Positions 56,209 to 64,000 of a stretch of DNA of 64,000 nt are shown here, piece by piece. The notes beneath the pieces were generated by a model. That model had not been told where the DNA came from and searched no databases. It saw nothing but the letters and a program-made list of their open reading frames with translations. The stretch's first letter is position 1. Each line of letters starts with the position of its first letter. The position numbers and the translations under genes are program-made. The stretch spans positions 137,490 through 201,489 of the forward strand of contig CAYTBN010000002.1 in the NCBI GenBank assembly GCA_964436045.1, written 5' to 3'. This DNA is from CAYTBN01 sp964436045. Its GTDB lineage: Bacteria > Myxococcota_A > UBA796 > UBA9615 > CAYRNR01.

Positions 56209-58059
56209 ATGACCACGAATGCCGCCGTTCGCATCTTGCCGGACTCGTTGATCAACAAGATCGCTGCCGGAGAGGTGGTCGAGCGGCCCGCGGCCGTGGT
56301 CAAGGAGCTGGTGGAGAACGCCGTCGACGCCGGGGCGAAGTCGATCCGGGTCGACGTGCGGGGCGGCGGCAAGTCGCTGGTGTCCGTCCGCGATGATGGC
56401 CGCGGCATGAGCCGTGACGACGCCCTGCTGGCCATCGAGCGCCACGCGACCTCGAAGATCCGCAAACCGGAAGATCTGTTCGCGATCCACACCCTGGGCT
56501 TTCGCGGCGAGGCGCTGCCGTCCATCGCCCAGGTGAGCCGGATGGAGATCCGCACGGCCGTCCACGGCGCCGAACGTGGCACCCACCTGCAGCTGGACGG
56601 GGGGGTGCTCAAGGCGGTCAAGGACGCTCCGCCGGTCCCCGGCACCGAGATCCAGGTCCGGCGGCTGTTCTTCAACATCCCCGTGCGGCTCCGGTTCCTC
56701 AAAGGTGAGCGCACCGAGCTGGGCCACGTGACCGAGGCCGTGGTCCGCGCGGCCCTCGCCCGCCCCTCGGTGGGGTTCGAACTGTGGCGCGGGGATCGGC
56801 AGGTGCTCCGGGCCGACGCGACCGAAGACCTCGCGCGCCGGGTCGGGGACGTGCTCGGCCGGGACATCGGCGGGCGGGTCCTGCCCCTGGACGCCTCCGA
56901 GGACGAGCTGCGCCTCCACGGGCTGGTGGGCGAACCGGCTCTCACGCGCTCCTCCCGCAACGGCCTCTACCTGTTCGTCAACGGCCGACCGGTCCGGGAC
57001 CGACTGCTGCTGGGGGCGGTGCTGGGGGCCTACCGGGGGCTGTTGCCCCGCGGCCGCTACCCGGTGCTCGCGCTCTTCCTGGAGCTCCCTGCGGGGGACG
57101 TGGACCACAACGTCCACCCCACCAAATCCGAGGTTCGCTTCGTCCGCGCCCGCCAGATCTACCGCTTCGTGGCCGACGCCCTCGGCGACACCCTGCGCCG
57201 TGCGACGGCGGGCGCGTTTCTTCCGGACGCCGACCCGCGACCGGCTACCACGCCGATATCGCCCCCCTCGAGCTCGGATCCCCCCGCGCCGGGGGATCCG
57301 CCACAGACCAGTGGCCGGCCCCCCTCGAGCTGGGGCATGGTCCGCGAGTCGCTGTTCGACGGCATCGGGGGCGGCGCGCCGCCGACACCGCCCACGCCCG
57401 GAGCCGAACAGCCGAGGCCCGCCGTCGAATCGGAGACGCCCCCCGCCGCGTCGAAGGCCAGCGACGACACAACGGCGTTCTTGTTCCAGTCGCTGACCTA
57501 TCTGGGCGCCTACGAGGGCACCTATCTGCTGTTCCAGGACGAGACCGACCTGGTGGTGATCGACCAGCACGCGGCCCACGAACGGATCCACTACGAGCGG
57601 ATCCTGGCGGGCGACTCTGCCGGCCGCGCGATCCAGCACCTGCTGGTGCCCGAGACCATCGACCTGCCGCGGGCCCAGGCCGAGCTGCTCTCCAGCCGCG
57701 CCGATCTCCTCGCCAGCGTCGGCGTCGAGCTGGGGGATTTCGGTGGCGGCACGGTGGTGGTGACGGCCGTTCCCCCGTCGCTGCCGCCGGAGAGCGTGCG
57801 GGAGCTGATCACGGATCTGGCCCAGGAGCTGGTGGACAGCCGACCCAGCACGGCGGTGCAGGAGATGCGCCACCGACTCGCTGCCGTGGCGGCCTGCCAC
57901 CGCTCGGTGCGCGCCCATCAGCGGCTGAGCGAGGGGGAGGTTCGATCCCTGCTCGCCGGCCTCGACGACGCGGAGCTGCCCTTCACCTGTCCCCACGGCC
58001 GGCCCCTGTTGGCGCGCTTTCGCCTGCGAGACGTGCAGCGCTGGTTCGACCGCACGTGA
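56209..58059 (+). CDS. mutL: DNA mismatch repair protein MutL
   Basis: A 616-residue protein that couples MutS recognition to strand removal. The N-terminal GHKL ATPase shows GEVVERPAAVVKELVENAVD, DDGRGMS, RHATSKI and GFRGEALPS. A Pro-rich linker (about 345-420) precedes the dimerisation domain. The endonuclease motif DQHA-x2-E-x4-E is intact from D452 (DQHAAHERIHYE), with CPHGRP near the end, so this MutL should nick DNA itself. It heads a six-gene run to rpsA. The stop overlaps miaA by 4 bases. Confidence 0.94.
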   Translation: MTTNAAVRILPDSLINKIAAGEVVERPAAVVKELVENAVDAGAKSIRVDVRGGGKSLVSVRDDGRGMSRDDALLAIERHATSKIRKPEDLFAIHTLGFRGEALPSIAQVSRMEIRTAVHGAERGTHLQLDGGVLKAVKDAPPVPGTEIQVRRLFFNIPVRLRFLKGERTELGHVTEAVVRAALARPSVGFELWRGDRQVLRADATEDLARRVGDVLGRDIGGRVLPLDASEDELRLHGLVGEPALTRSSRNGLYLFVNGRPVRDRLLLGAVLGAYRGLLPRGRYPVLALFLELPAGDVDHNVHPTKSEVRFVRARQIYRFVADALGDTLRRATAGAFLPDADPRPATTPISPPSSSDPPAPGDPPQTSGRPPSSWGMVRESLFDGIGGGAPPTPPTPGAEQPRPAVESETPPAASKASDDTTAFLFQSLTYLGAYEGTYLLFQDETDLVVIDQHAAHERIHYERILAGDSAGRAIQHLLVPETIDLPRAQAELLSSRADLLASVGVELGDFGGGTVVVTAVPPSLPPESVRELITDLAQELVDSRPSTAVQEMRHRLAAVAACHRSVRAHQRLSEGEVRSLLAGLDDAELPFTCPHGRPLLARFRLRDVQRWFDRT

Positions 58060-59027
58060 GCGCCACACCCCGTCTCGTCCTCGTCACCGGTCCCACCGGG
58101 GCCGGCAAGAGCGAACTCGCCCTGGGACTGGCCGAACAGCTCGGCGGCGAGATCGTGGGCGCCGACTCGATCCAGCTCTACCGCAGGCTGGATATCGGCT
58201 CCGCCAAACCCACGGCGGCCGAGCGGGCGCGGGTCCCCCACCACCTGGTGGATCGGGTCGACCCCCGGTCCGAGTACACGGCGGCGGACTTCGCCGAGGA
58301 CGCCGCGCAGGCGGTGGACGAGATCGCCGGGCGCGGCGCGGTGCCCATCGTGGTCGGTGGCTCGGCGCTCTACCAGCGTGCGCTGCTGCGGGGGATCTGC
58401 GAGGCGCCGGGCTCCGATCCGGCGATCCGGGAGGACCTGGCCACCCGCGCGGAGGTGGACGGCTGGCCCGCGCTGCACGCGGAGCTGAGCCGCCTCGACC
58501 CGGATACAGCGGCCCGCATCCACCCCAACGACCGGATCCGCATCGAGCGGGCCCTCGAGGTCGTGCTCGCCAGCGGCCAGTCGCTCAGCGCCCACCAGCG
58601 GGGCCACGGCGAGCTACCGGAGCGTTATCCATCCCTCAAGCTGGGCGTCAACATCCCCCGGGAGGCGCTGTACGAGCGCATCGATCGGCGCGTGCTGGCG
58701 ATGGTCGACGCCGGCTGGTTCGCGGAGGTGGAGGCGTTGCTGTCGGACGGTTATGATCCCGGTCTCAAGCCGCTGCAGGCGATCGGCTACCGGGACGTGG
58801 TCGCCCACCTGCGCGGGGAACGGGAATTCGAGGAAGCGATCCGCAGGATCCAGCGCGACACCCGCCGCTTCGCCAAGCGGCAGCTGACCTGGTTCCGCAA
58901 GGATCGCGACGTGAACTGGTACCGGCCGCGAGTCGGACTGGCGGGGGAGCTGGCCGATGCCGTCGGCCGCTTCCACCGAGGCGAAGACCCGGACCTTCCC
59001 GCAGGGGACGAGTCCGCAAAACCATGA
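58056..59027 (+). CDS. miaA: tRNA dimethylallyltransferase
   Basis: A 323-residue enzyme that adds a dimethylallyl group to A37 of tRNAs reading UNN codons. It has VTGPTGAGKSELAL (P-loop), ADSIQLYRRLDIGSAKP, VGGSALYQRALLRG and the C-terminal region RRFAKRQLTWFRKD. The GTG start overlaps mutL's TGA. The mutL-miaA pairing is common in bacteria. Confidence 0.94.
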   Translation: MSATPRLVLVTGPTGAGKSELALGLAEQLGGEIVGADSIQLYRRLDIGSAKPTAAERARVPHHLVDRVDPRSEYTAADFAEDAAQAVDEIAGRGAVPIVVGGSALYQRALLRGICEAPGSDPAIREDLATRAEVDGWPALHAELSRLDPDTAARIHPNDRIRIERALEVVLASGQSLSAHQRGHGELPERYPSLKLGVNIPREALYERIDRRVLAMVDAGWFAEVEALLSDGYDPGLKPLQAIGYRDVVAHLRGEREFEEAIRRIQRDTRRFAKRQLTWFRKDRDVNWYRPRVGLAGELADAVGRFHRGEDPDLPAGDESAKP

Positions 59028-59035
59028 GATAACCA

Positions 59036-60010
59036 ATGACTATCCTACTGGACTTCGAGAAGAACATCGCAGGCCTCGAGCAGGAACTGGCTCGGCTGGA
59101 GGATCTGGGCCGGACCGATCCCGACGGACTGGGCGCCTCGATCACCGAGCTGCGTGACCACGTCACCAGCCTGCGCCAGGCCCAGTTCGCGGCGTTGACC
59201 GCCTACCAGCGCACCATGCTCTGCCGCCACCCCGAGCGACCCTTCACCCTGGACTACCTGGAGCGCGCGTTCACCGACTTCATGGAGCTGCATGGGGACC
59301 GGGCGTTCATGGACGATCCATCGGTGGTCGGCGGCCTGGCGCGCATCGGCGGGCGACCCGTGATGGTGATCGGCCACCAGAAGGGGCGAACGGCCGAGGA
59401 CATCATGGCCCGCAACTTCGGGATGTCGAAGCCCGAGGGGTTCCGCAAGGGGCTGCGGTTGATGCGGATGGCCGAACGGCTGGGCCGGCCCCTGGTGACC
59501 TTCATCGACACCCCCGGTGCTTATCCCGGCCTGGGGGCAGAGGAGCGGGGACAGGCCGAGGCCATCGCCTGCAACATCATGGAGCTGGCCGGGCTTCGGG
59601 TACCCATTGTATCGGTGGTGATCGGCGAGGGGGGATCGGGCGGAGCACTGGCGCTGGCGGTGGCCAACCGGATCCTGATGCTCGACAACGCCATGTTCTC
59701 GGTGATCTCCCCGGAAGCCTGCGCCTCGATCCTGTGGCGCGAGAAGGTCCAGGCCCCGCGGGCCGCCGAGGCGTTGCGGTACATGGCCCAGGACTGCCGC
59801 CGGATCGGCGTGGCCGACGAGGTCCTGCCCGAGCCTTCCACCGGAGCGCACCGGGATCACGCCACCGCGGCGGCGACCCTCGGCGAGGCCATCGCCCGCC
59901 ACCTGGACGAGCTGACGGCGATGACCCCCGACGAGCTGCGGGCCGACCGGGCGCGCAAGCTGCGCCAGCTCGGCGTTTTCGAGCAGCGGCCCGCCACCGG
60001 CACGAGGTAA
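59036..60010 (+). CDS. accA: Acetyl-CoA carboxylase carboxyltransferase, alpha subunit
   Basis: A 324-residue subunit that transfers carboxyl from biotin to acetyl-CoA, the first step of fatty acid synthesis. It shows the N-terminal coiled coil (FEKNIAGLEQELARLE), IGHQKGRTAED, FIDTPGAYPGLGAEERGQ, GEGGSGGALALAVANRILML and SPEACASILWR. The beta subunit gene (accD) is not in the window. The gene starts 8 bases after miaA; its ribosome-binding site is poor, so coupling is likely. Confidence 0.94.
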   Translation: MTILLDFEKNIAGLEQELARLEDLGRTDPDGLGASITELRDHVTSLRQAQFAALTAYQRTMLCRHPERPFTLDYLERAFTDFMELHGDRAFMDDPSVVGGLARIGGRPVMVIGHQKGRTAEDIMARNFGMSKPEGFRKGLRLMRMAERLGRPLVTFIDTPGAYPGLGAEERGQAEAIACNIMELAGLRVPIVSVVIGEGGSGGALALAVANRILMLDNAMFSVISPEACASILWREKVQAPRAAEALRYMAQDCRRIGVADEVLPEPSTGAHRDHATAAATLGEAIARHLDELTAMTPDELRADRARKLRQLGVFEQRPATGTR

Positions 60011-60014
60011 ACCC

Positions 60015-61331
60015 ATGTCCCGAACCCTGCACGGGGGCGGACCGTTGGTCGGCAGCCTGGCCGTCCCCGGGGACAAGTCCATCGCCCACCGGACCTTGAT
60101 CTTCGCTGGACTCTCGCCGGTCCCGGTGACCGTCCACGGCCTGCCCGACGGCGCCGACGTGGCCAGCACCCAGCGGGCGATGGCGGCCCTCGGCGCCTGG
60201 CTCGAGTCCACAGCCGACGGAGCGCTGCGGGTCGAAGGCGTCGGCGCCTCCGGCATCGGCGAGCCCGCCGAGGTGGTCGACTGCGGAAACTCGGGGACCA
60301 GCATGCGGCTGCTGGCGGGTTTGGTGGCCGGAGCCCCACAGCTGACCGTGCTGGCGGGGGACGCCTCCCTGTCCGGCCGGCCGATGGGACGAATCATCGA
60401 GCCCCTGCGCGCCATGGGCGCCACGGTGCTCGGCCGCCGGGGTGACAGCCTGCCGCCGCTGGCGATCCGCGGCGGCGCGCTGCGGGGCATCTGCCACCGC
60501 GGCCGGGTGGCCAGCGCCCAGGTCAAGAGCTGCCTGCTGCTCGCCGGCCTTTCGGCCGCTGGAGAGCTGGAGATCCACGAGCCAGGGCCCAGCCGCGACC
60601 ATACCGAGCGGATGCTGGAGTGGTGGGGTGTGAAACTGACCCGGGAGCCGGGCCACGTCGCGATGGTAGGCGGTCAACCCCTGATCCCCCCCTGCGCCGA
60701 GCCGACCCTCGCCATCCCGGGGGACCTGTCGTCCGCGGCCTTCGTGCTGGTGGCGGCCGCGCTGCGCCCGGGCAGCGACGTCACCGTCGAGGGGATCGGC
60801 ATCAACCCGACCCGCACGGGGATCCTGGACGTGCTCCTGGAGATGGGGGCGGACCTGGAGATCCTCCACCGCGATCCGGTGGGCGGTGAGCCCGTCGCCG
60901 ATCTCCGGATCCGCGGTGGCGAGCGGCTTCGTCCGTTCCAGCTGGGTGGCGAGCGGCTGGTGCGTTGTATCGACGAGGTCCCGGTGCTGGCCGTGGCCGC
61001 TGCCCTGGCCGACGGCACCTCCACCGTCTGCGATGCCGCGGACCTGCGGCGCAAGGAGAGCGACCGGCTGGCGGCGGTTGCGGCGGAGCTGTCGGCCCTG
61101 GGGGTTTCGCTGGAGGAACAGCCAGACGGGCTGGTGATCAACGGCCGTCGCTCGCTGGAGTCCGCGTCGGTGCGCTCCCACGACGACCACCGGATGGCGA
61201 TGGCGCTGGCGGTGGCGTCCGGGGCGGCCGAGGGCCCGATCTCCCTCGAAGGCGACGAGGCCGTCGCCATCTCCTGGCCCGGGTTCTTCGACGCCATCGA
61301 GGGACTGGAGCGGGGAGGGGACGCACCATGA
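60015..61331 (+). CDS. aroA: 3-phosphoshikimate 1-carboxyvinyltransferase (EPSP synthase)
   Basis: A 438-residue enzyme of the shikimate pathway. It shows GDKSIAHRTLIFAG, DCGNSGTSMRLLAG, SGRPMGRIIEPLRAMGA, SSAAFVLVAAAL and RRKESDRLAAVA, with DDHRMAMALA near the end. The GNSGT and RPMGR forms resemble the Gram-positive-like class more than the Escherichia coli form. The stop overlaps cmk by 4 bases (ATGA). Confidence 0.94.
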   Translation: MSRTLHGGGPLVGSLAVPGDKSIAHRTLIFAGLSPVPVTVHGLPDGADVASTQRAMAALGAWLESTADGALRVEGVGASGIGEPAEVVDCGNSGTSMRLLAGLVAGAPQLTVLAGDASLSGRPMGRIIEPLRAMGATVLGRRGDSLPPLAIRGGALRGICHRGRVASAQVKSCLLLAGLSAAGELEIHEPGPSRDHTERMLEWWGVKLTREPGHVAMVGGQPLIPPCAEPTLAIPGDLSSAAFVLVAAALRPGSDVTVEGIGINPTRTGILDVLLEMGADLEILHRDPVGGEPVADLRIRGGERLRPFQLGGERLVRCIDEVPVLAVAAALADGTSTVCDAADLRRKESDRLAAVAAELSALGVSLEEQPDGLVINGRRSLESASVRSHDDHRMAMALAVASGAAEGPISLEGDEAVAISWPGFFDAIEGLERGGDAP

Positions 61332-62005
61332 GGGGGATCCGGATCGCCATCGATGGGCCCTCGGGGGTCGGCAAGTCGACCACTGCGCGCGAGCTCGCGC
61401 GCCGGCTGGACTACCAATACGTGGATACCGGGGCCATGTACCGGGCGGTGGGCGTGCTCGCGCGGCGGCGCGGGCTGTCGATCGACGACGGGGACGGGCT
61501 CGCCGCGTTGACCGAGACCCTGGGTTTCGAGTTCCCCATCGTCGACGGTGTCCTGTGCACCGTGGTCGACGGCGAGGACCTGAACCAGGCGATTCGCACA
61601 CCCCAGGCCTCGATGGATGCGTCGTCGGTCAGCCGGCATCCCGGGGTCCGCCGGTCGCTGCTCGAGCTGCAGCGCACCCTGGCCACCCGCGGCGGTGTGG
61701 TCATGGAGGGGCGGGACATCGGCACCGTGGTCCTCCCGGACGCCGAGCTGAAGGTATTCCTGGACGCGGACCCCCGCATCCGCGGCGAACGCCGGCTGGT
61801 TGATCTGCACGCCCGGGGTGAGGACGCGGACCTGGAGCAGGTCGTGGCCGCCATCGAAGCGCGGGATCACCAGGACCGCACCCGCGCCGACTCGCCGCTC
61901 CGACAGGCCGAGGGGGCGGTGCGGGTCGATACGTCGACGATGAGTGTCGAAGCGGCGGTGGACCGACTGGTGGAACTGGCCAACAGGGCCTCATTCGCCT
62001 TTTGA
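61328..62005 (+). CDS. cmk: Cytidylate kinase
   Basis: A 225-residue kinase converting CMP and dCMP to diphosphates. It has IAIDGPSGVGKSTTARELA, YVDTGAMYRAV, EGRDIGTVVLPDAELKVFL and DHQDRTRADSPL. The aroA-cmk-rpsA order is a conserved bacterial arrangement. The cmk stop codon lies inside the rpsA promoter's -35 box. Confidence 0.94.
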   Translation: MRGIRIAIDGPSGVGKSTTARELARRLDYQYVDTGAMYRAVGVLARRRGLSIDDGDGLAALTETLGFEFPIVDGVLCTVVDGEDLNQAIRTPQASMDASSVSRHPGVRRSLLELQRTLATRGGVVMEGRDIGTVVLPDAELKVFLDADPRIRGERRLVDLHARGEDADLEQVVAAIEARDHQDRTRADSPLRQAEGAVRVDTSTMSVEAAVDRLVELANRASFAF

Positions 62006-62030
62006 CATCGACCCAGTGCGTCTGTATAAA
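62002..62030 (+). promoter_or_regulatory. Near-consensus promoter for rpsA
   Basis: A perfect TTGACA (62002-62007), an exact 17-base spacer and TATAAA (62025-62030) form the strongest promoter in the window. It overlaps the cmk stop codon and would give a leader of about 105 bases. Confidence 0.75.
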
Positions 62031-62050
62031 GGCCGGGCTCCGCGGCAGGC

Positions 62051-62080
62051 GGGGCGTGTGGAAGTCTGTCCAGACGCCTC
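62051..62080 (+). promoter_or_regulatory. Hairpin in the rpsA leader
   Basis: Bases 62051-62057 pair with 62074-62080 (one G-T pair) and 62059-62062 (TGGA) pair with 62069-62072 (TCCA), around one G-G mismatch and a six-base loop. An AT-rich unstructured stretch follows. No T-run makes termination unlikely; a regulatory leader for S1 autocontrol is more plausible. Confidence 0.45.
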
Positions 62081-62142
62081 ATGTCTGCTGCATAATAGAC
62101 CTTGAATTACAAGTAGTTAAAGCCACCTTACTCAAGTAACAC

Positions 62143-64000
62143 ATGACCAACGACACCCCCCCCGAAATCACCGACATCGATCTCAACGCCTCGCTGGATC
62201 AAATCGATCCAGAGGAGTTCCGTGCCTACTTCGCCAAGGCGCTGGACGAGCGGCCCTTCAAGGAGCAGAGCGTGATCAAGGGCCGCATCATCGCGGTCCA
62301 CTCCGAGCACGTGGTCGTCGATGTCAACTACAAGTCCGAGGGAATCATCCCGATCAACGAGTTCCGGGACCAGTCCGGAGAGATCCAGATCGCCGTCGAC
62401 GACGAGGTCGACGTCTATCTGGATCGGCTCGAGGACGATGACGGCGCGCTGATCCTCAGCAAAGAGCGGGCCGACATGATGAAGGCCTGGGACGAGATCA
62501 GCGACGCGGTGGAGAAGGACGAGGTCGTCGAGGGCATCATCGTGTCCCGGGTCAAGGGCGGCCTGGCCGTGGACATCGGCGTCCGCGCCTTCCTGCCCGG
62601 CTCCCAGGTCGATCTCCGTCCGGTCAAGAACCTGGACAAGCTGATCGGCTCCCACGCCAAGTTCAAGATCATCAAGTTCAACAAGAAGCGCGGAAACATC
62701 GTGCTGTCCCGCCGCGTCCTGCTCGAGCAGGAGCGCGAGGAGCGGCGCAAGGAGACCCTCGAGAAGATCGAGGTCGGCGCGGTCATCGACGGTACGGTCA
62801 AGAACATCACCGACTACGGTGCCTTCATCGACCTGGGCGGCATCGACGGACTGCTGCACATCACCGACATGAGCTGGGGCCGGATCAACCACCCCGGCGA
62901 GCTGTTCAAGGTCGGCGACGAGATCCAGGTGCGGATCCTCAAGTACGACCCGGAGAACCAGCGTGTATCGCTGGGGTACAAGCAGATCCGCGATGATCCC
63001 TGGGAGACGGCGCCCGAGAAGTACCCGATCGGCGCGGTCGTGGATGGCAAGGTCGTGTCCCTGCCCGACTACGGCGCCTTCGTGGAGCTCGAGGACGGCA
63101 TCGAAGGCCTGGTCCACATCTCCGAGATGACCTGGAACAAGCGGGTCAAGCACCCGTCCAAGCTGCTGAGCATCGGCGACCCGGTCGAGGCGGTCGTGCT
63201 CGATCTCGACATGGAGAACAAGCGCATCTCCCTGGGTATGAAGCAGCTGGAGACCAACCCCTGGGATCTGGTCGAGACCAAGTACCCCATCGGCTCGGTC
63301 ATCACCGGCAAGGTGCGCAACATCACGGACTTCGGCATCTTCGTCGGCATCGAGGAAGGCATCGACGGCCTGGTGCACATCTCCGACCTGTCCTGGGGCC
63401 AGCGCATCAAGCACCCCAGCGAGAAGTACAAGAAGGGTGACGAGGTCACCGCCAAGGTGCTCAACATCGATCGCGAGCAGGAGCGGTTCAGCCTGTCGAT
63501 CAAGCACCTCTCCGAGGATCCCTGGCAGTCGGTCAACGCCCGCTACTTCCTGGGTCAGACCGTGCAGGGCGAGGTGGTCCACGTGGTCGACTTCGGCGTC
63601 TTCGCCGAGCTCGAGGATGGCGTCGAGGGCCTGATCCACGTCAGCGAGCTGATGGCCGACGGCGACCTCAAGGAGGCCTACCCGGTCGGCAAGAAGCTGG
63701 CGGCCACCATCCTGTCCATCGACCCCCACGAGCGGAAGATCGGCCTGAGCGAGCGGTCGGCGGACGACGGCGCCACCGACGCTCCGGCCTCGGAGTCGCA
63801 GGAGGTCAGCACGGCCCGGTTCGCCGACATCAAGGGCGCCGAGCTGCTGTCCTCGATCTCCCTGAACGCGGCCGAGATGGGTACGGCCGAGGGCGTCCCC
63901 GCCGGGGAGCCCGCTGCTGTGGAGCCCGCTGCCGAGGAGCCGGCCGCCGAGGAGCCCGCTGCCGAGGAGCCGGCCGCCGAGGAGCCCGCTGCCGAGGAGC
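62143..64000 (+). CDS. rpsA: 30S ribosomal protein S1, 3'-truncated by window edge
   Basis: The protein binds mRNA and helps the small ribosomal subunit start translation. About 619 residues are visible, with six S1 (OB-fold) domains. Repeated signatures include GVRAFLPGSQVD, NITDYGAFIDLGGIDGLLHITDMSWGR (split), and later FVGIEEGIDGLVHISDLSWGQ-like copies. After the last domain, an acidic tail of AEEPA units (from about 63900) runs past the window. The ATG lacks a Shine-Dalgarno sequence and follows an AT-rich leader, as expected for an mRNA that recruits ribosomes through S1 itself. Confidence 0.95.
   Translation, partial: MTNDTPPEITDIDLNASLDQIDPEEFRAYFAKALDERPFKEQSVIKGRIIAVHSEHVVVDVNYKSEGIIPINEFRDQSGEIQIAVDDEVDVYLDRLEDDDGALILSKERADMMKAWDEISDAVEKDEVVEGIIVSRVKGGLAVDIGVRAFLPGSQVDLRPVKNLDKLIGSHAKFKIIKFNKKRGNIVLSRRVLLEQEREERRKETLEKIEVGAVIDGTVKNITDYGAFIDLGGIDGLLHITDMSWGRINHPGELFKVGDEIQVRILKYDPENQRVSLGYKQIRDDPWETAPEKYPIGAVVDGKVVSLPDYGAFVELEDGIEGLVHISEMTWNKRVKHPSKLLSIGDPVEAVVLDLDMENKRISLGMKQLETNPWDLVETKYPIGSVITGKVRNITDFGIFVGIEEGIDGLVHISDLSWGQRIKHPSEKYKKGDEVTAKVLNIDREQERFSLSIKHLSEDPWQSVNARYFLGQTVQGEVVHVVDFGVFAELEDGVEGLIHVSELMADGDLKEAYPVGKKLAATILSIDPHERKIGLSERSADDGATDAPASESQEVSTARFADIKGAELLSSISLNAAEMGTAEGVPAGEPAAVEPAAEEPAAEEPAAEEPAAEEPAAEE
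63901..64000 (+). repeat. 15/30-base repeat coding AEEPA units in rpsA
   Basis: Alternating 15-base units (GCCGAGGAGCCGGCC and GCCGAGGAGCCCGCT) encode Ala-Glu-Glu-Pro-Ala and continue beyond the window edge. The near-identity of the units suggests recent expansion. Confidence 0.85.

Noticed and set aside
62128..63729. 533-codon minus-strand frame
   Set aside because: It is the antisense shadow of rpsA, created by its codon bias.

Overview
The window is chromosomal DNA of a very high-GC Gram-negative bacterium, most likely a Myxococcota-type deltaproteobacterium. This is an inference from a PilZ domain of the type expanded in Myxococcus, a Cys-rich/hydrophobic/Arg C-terminal tail, separate lysine-ketoglutarate reductase and saccharopine dehydrogenase genes, many acidic low-complexity tails and frequent GTG/TTG starts. 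No tRNA, rRNA, CRISPR array, insertion sequence, prophage or integrase was seen. Genes are densely packed, often joined by 4-base ATGA/GTGA overlaps, and no gap exceeds about 255 bases.

Layout. Bases 1-1520: the 3' part of a uroporphyrinogen-III synthase and an IscR-like Rrf2 regulator with three cysteines. Bases 1570-7600: a compact biosynthetic cluster of a B12-binding radical SAM enzyme, a free-standing carrier protein, a condensation-like protein, an amino-acid-type adenylation enzyme and an acyl-CoA dehydrogenase. Bases 7730-13730: a GT21-like glycosyltransferase, an MBL-fold hydrolase, a 58-residue protein, a DUF2520 protein and a JAMM/XPD-like helicase fusion. Bases 13729-18230: an octaheme cytochrome with an N-terminal thioredoxin domain, coupled to a membrane/AMMECR1-like/alpha-alpha-toroid protein, then YjbQ. 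Bases 18200-23530: a 1125-residue PP2C phosphatase with a long charged helix, a CapA-like protein and a small acidic protein. Bases 23526-26800: a lipid-transport (Mla/MCE) operon with two different MlaE permeases.

Bases 26900-33320: a secreted Gly/Pro-rich protein, a YycJ-type MBL protein, PurB, both saccharopine-pathway enzymes and a DUF2804 protein. Bases 33380-37640: a 53-residue basic protein, a PurF paralogue that has lost its catalytic residues but keeps its iron-sulfur cysteines, and an Hsp70 whose lid is replaced by a linker and a PilZ domain. Bases 37645-46500: FabG, a pentaheme cytochrome, a large TPR lytic transglycosylase, a GT9 enzyme, a leucine-dehydrogenase-like protein lacking its catalytic lysine, a YrdC/YciO protein and a membrane protein. 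Bases 46550-56130: MeaB, two lipoproteins, a Cys-rich surface protein, a second acyl-CoA dehydrogenase, a sirtuin, a PEGA protein and a secreted unknown.

Bases 56209-64000 form a housekeeping run, mutL-miaA-accA-aroA-cmk-rpsA; rpsA runs off the window and has its own near-consensus promoter and a structured leader. Across the window, one hexamer (GAGTCC, Glu-Ser) has expanded in frame in three unrelated proteins, and several genes have a -10 box only 6-9 bases before the start codon, suggesting leaderless mRNAs. All names rest on motif recognition by eye; no database search was possible.
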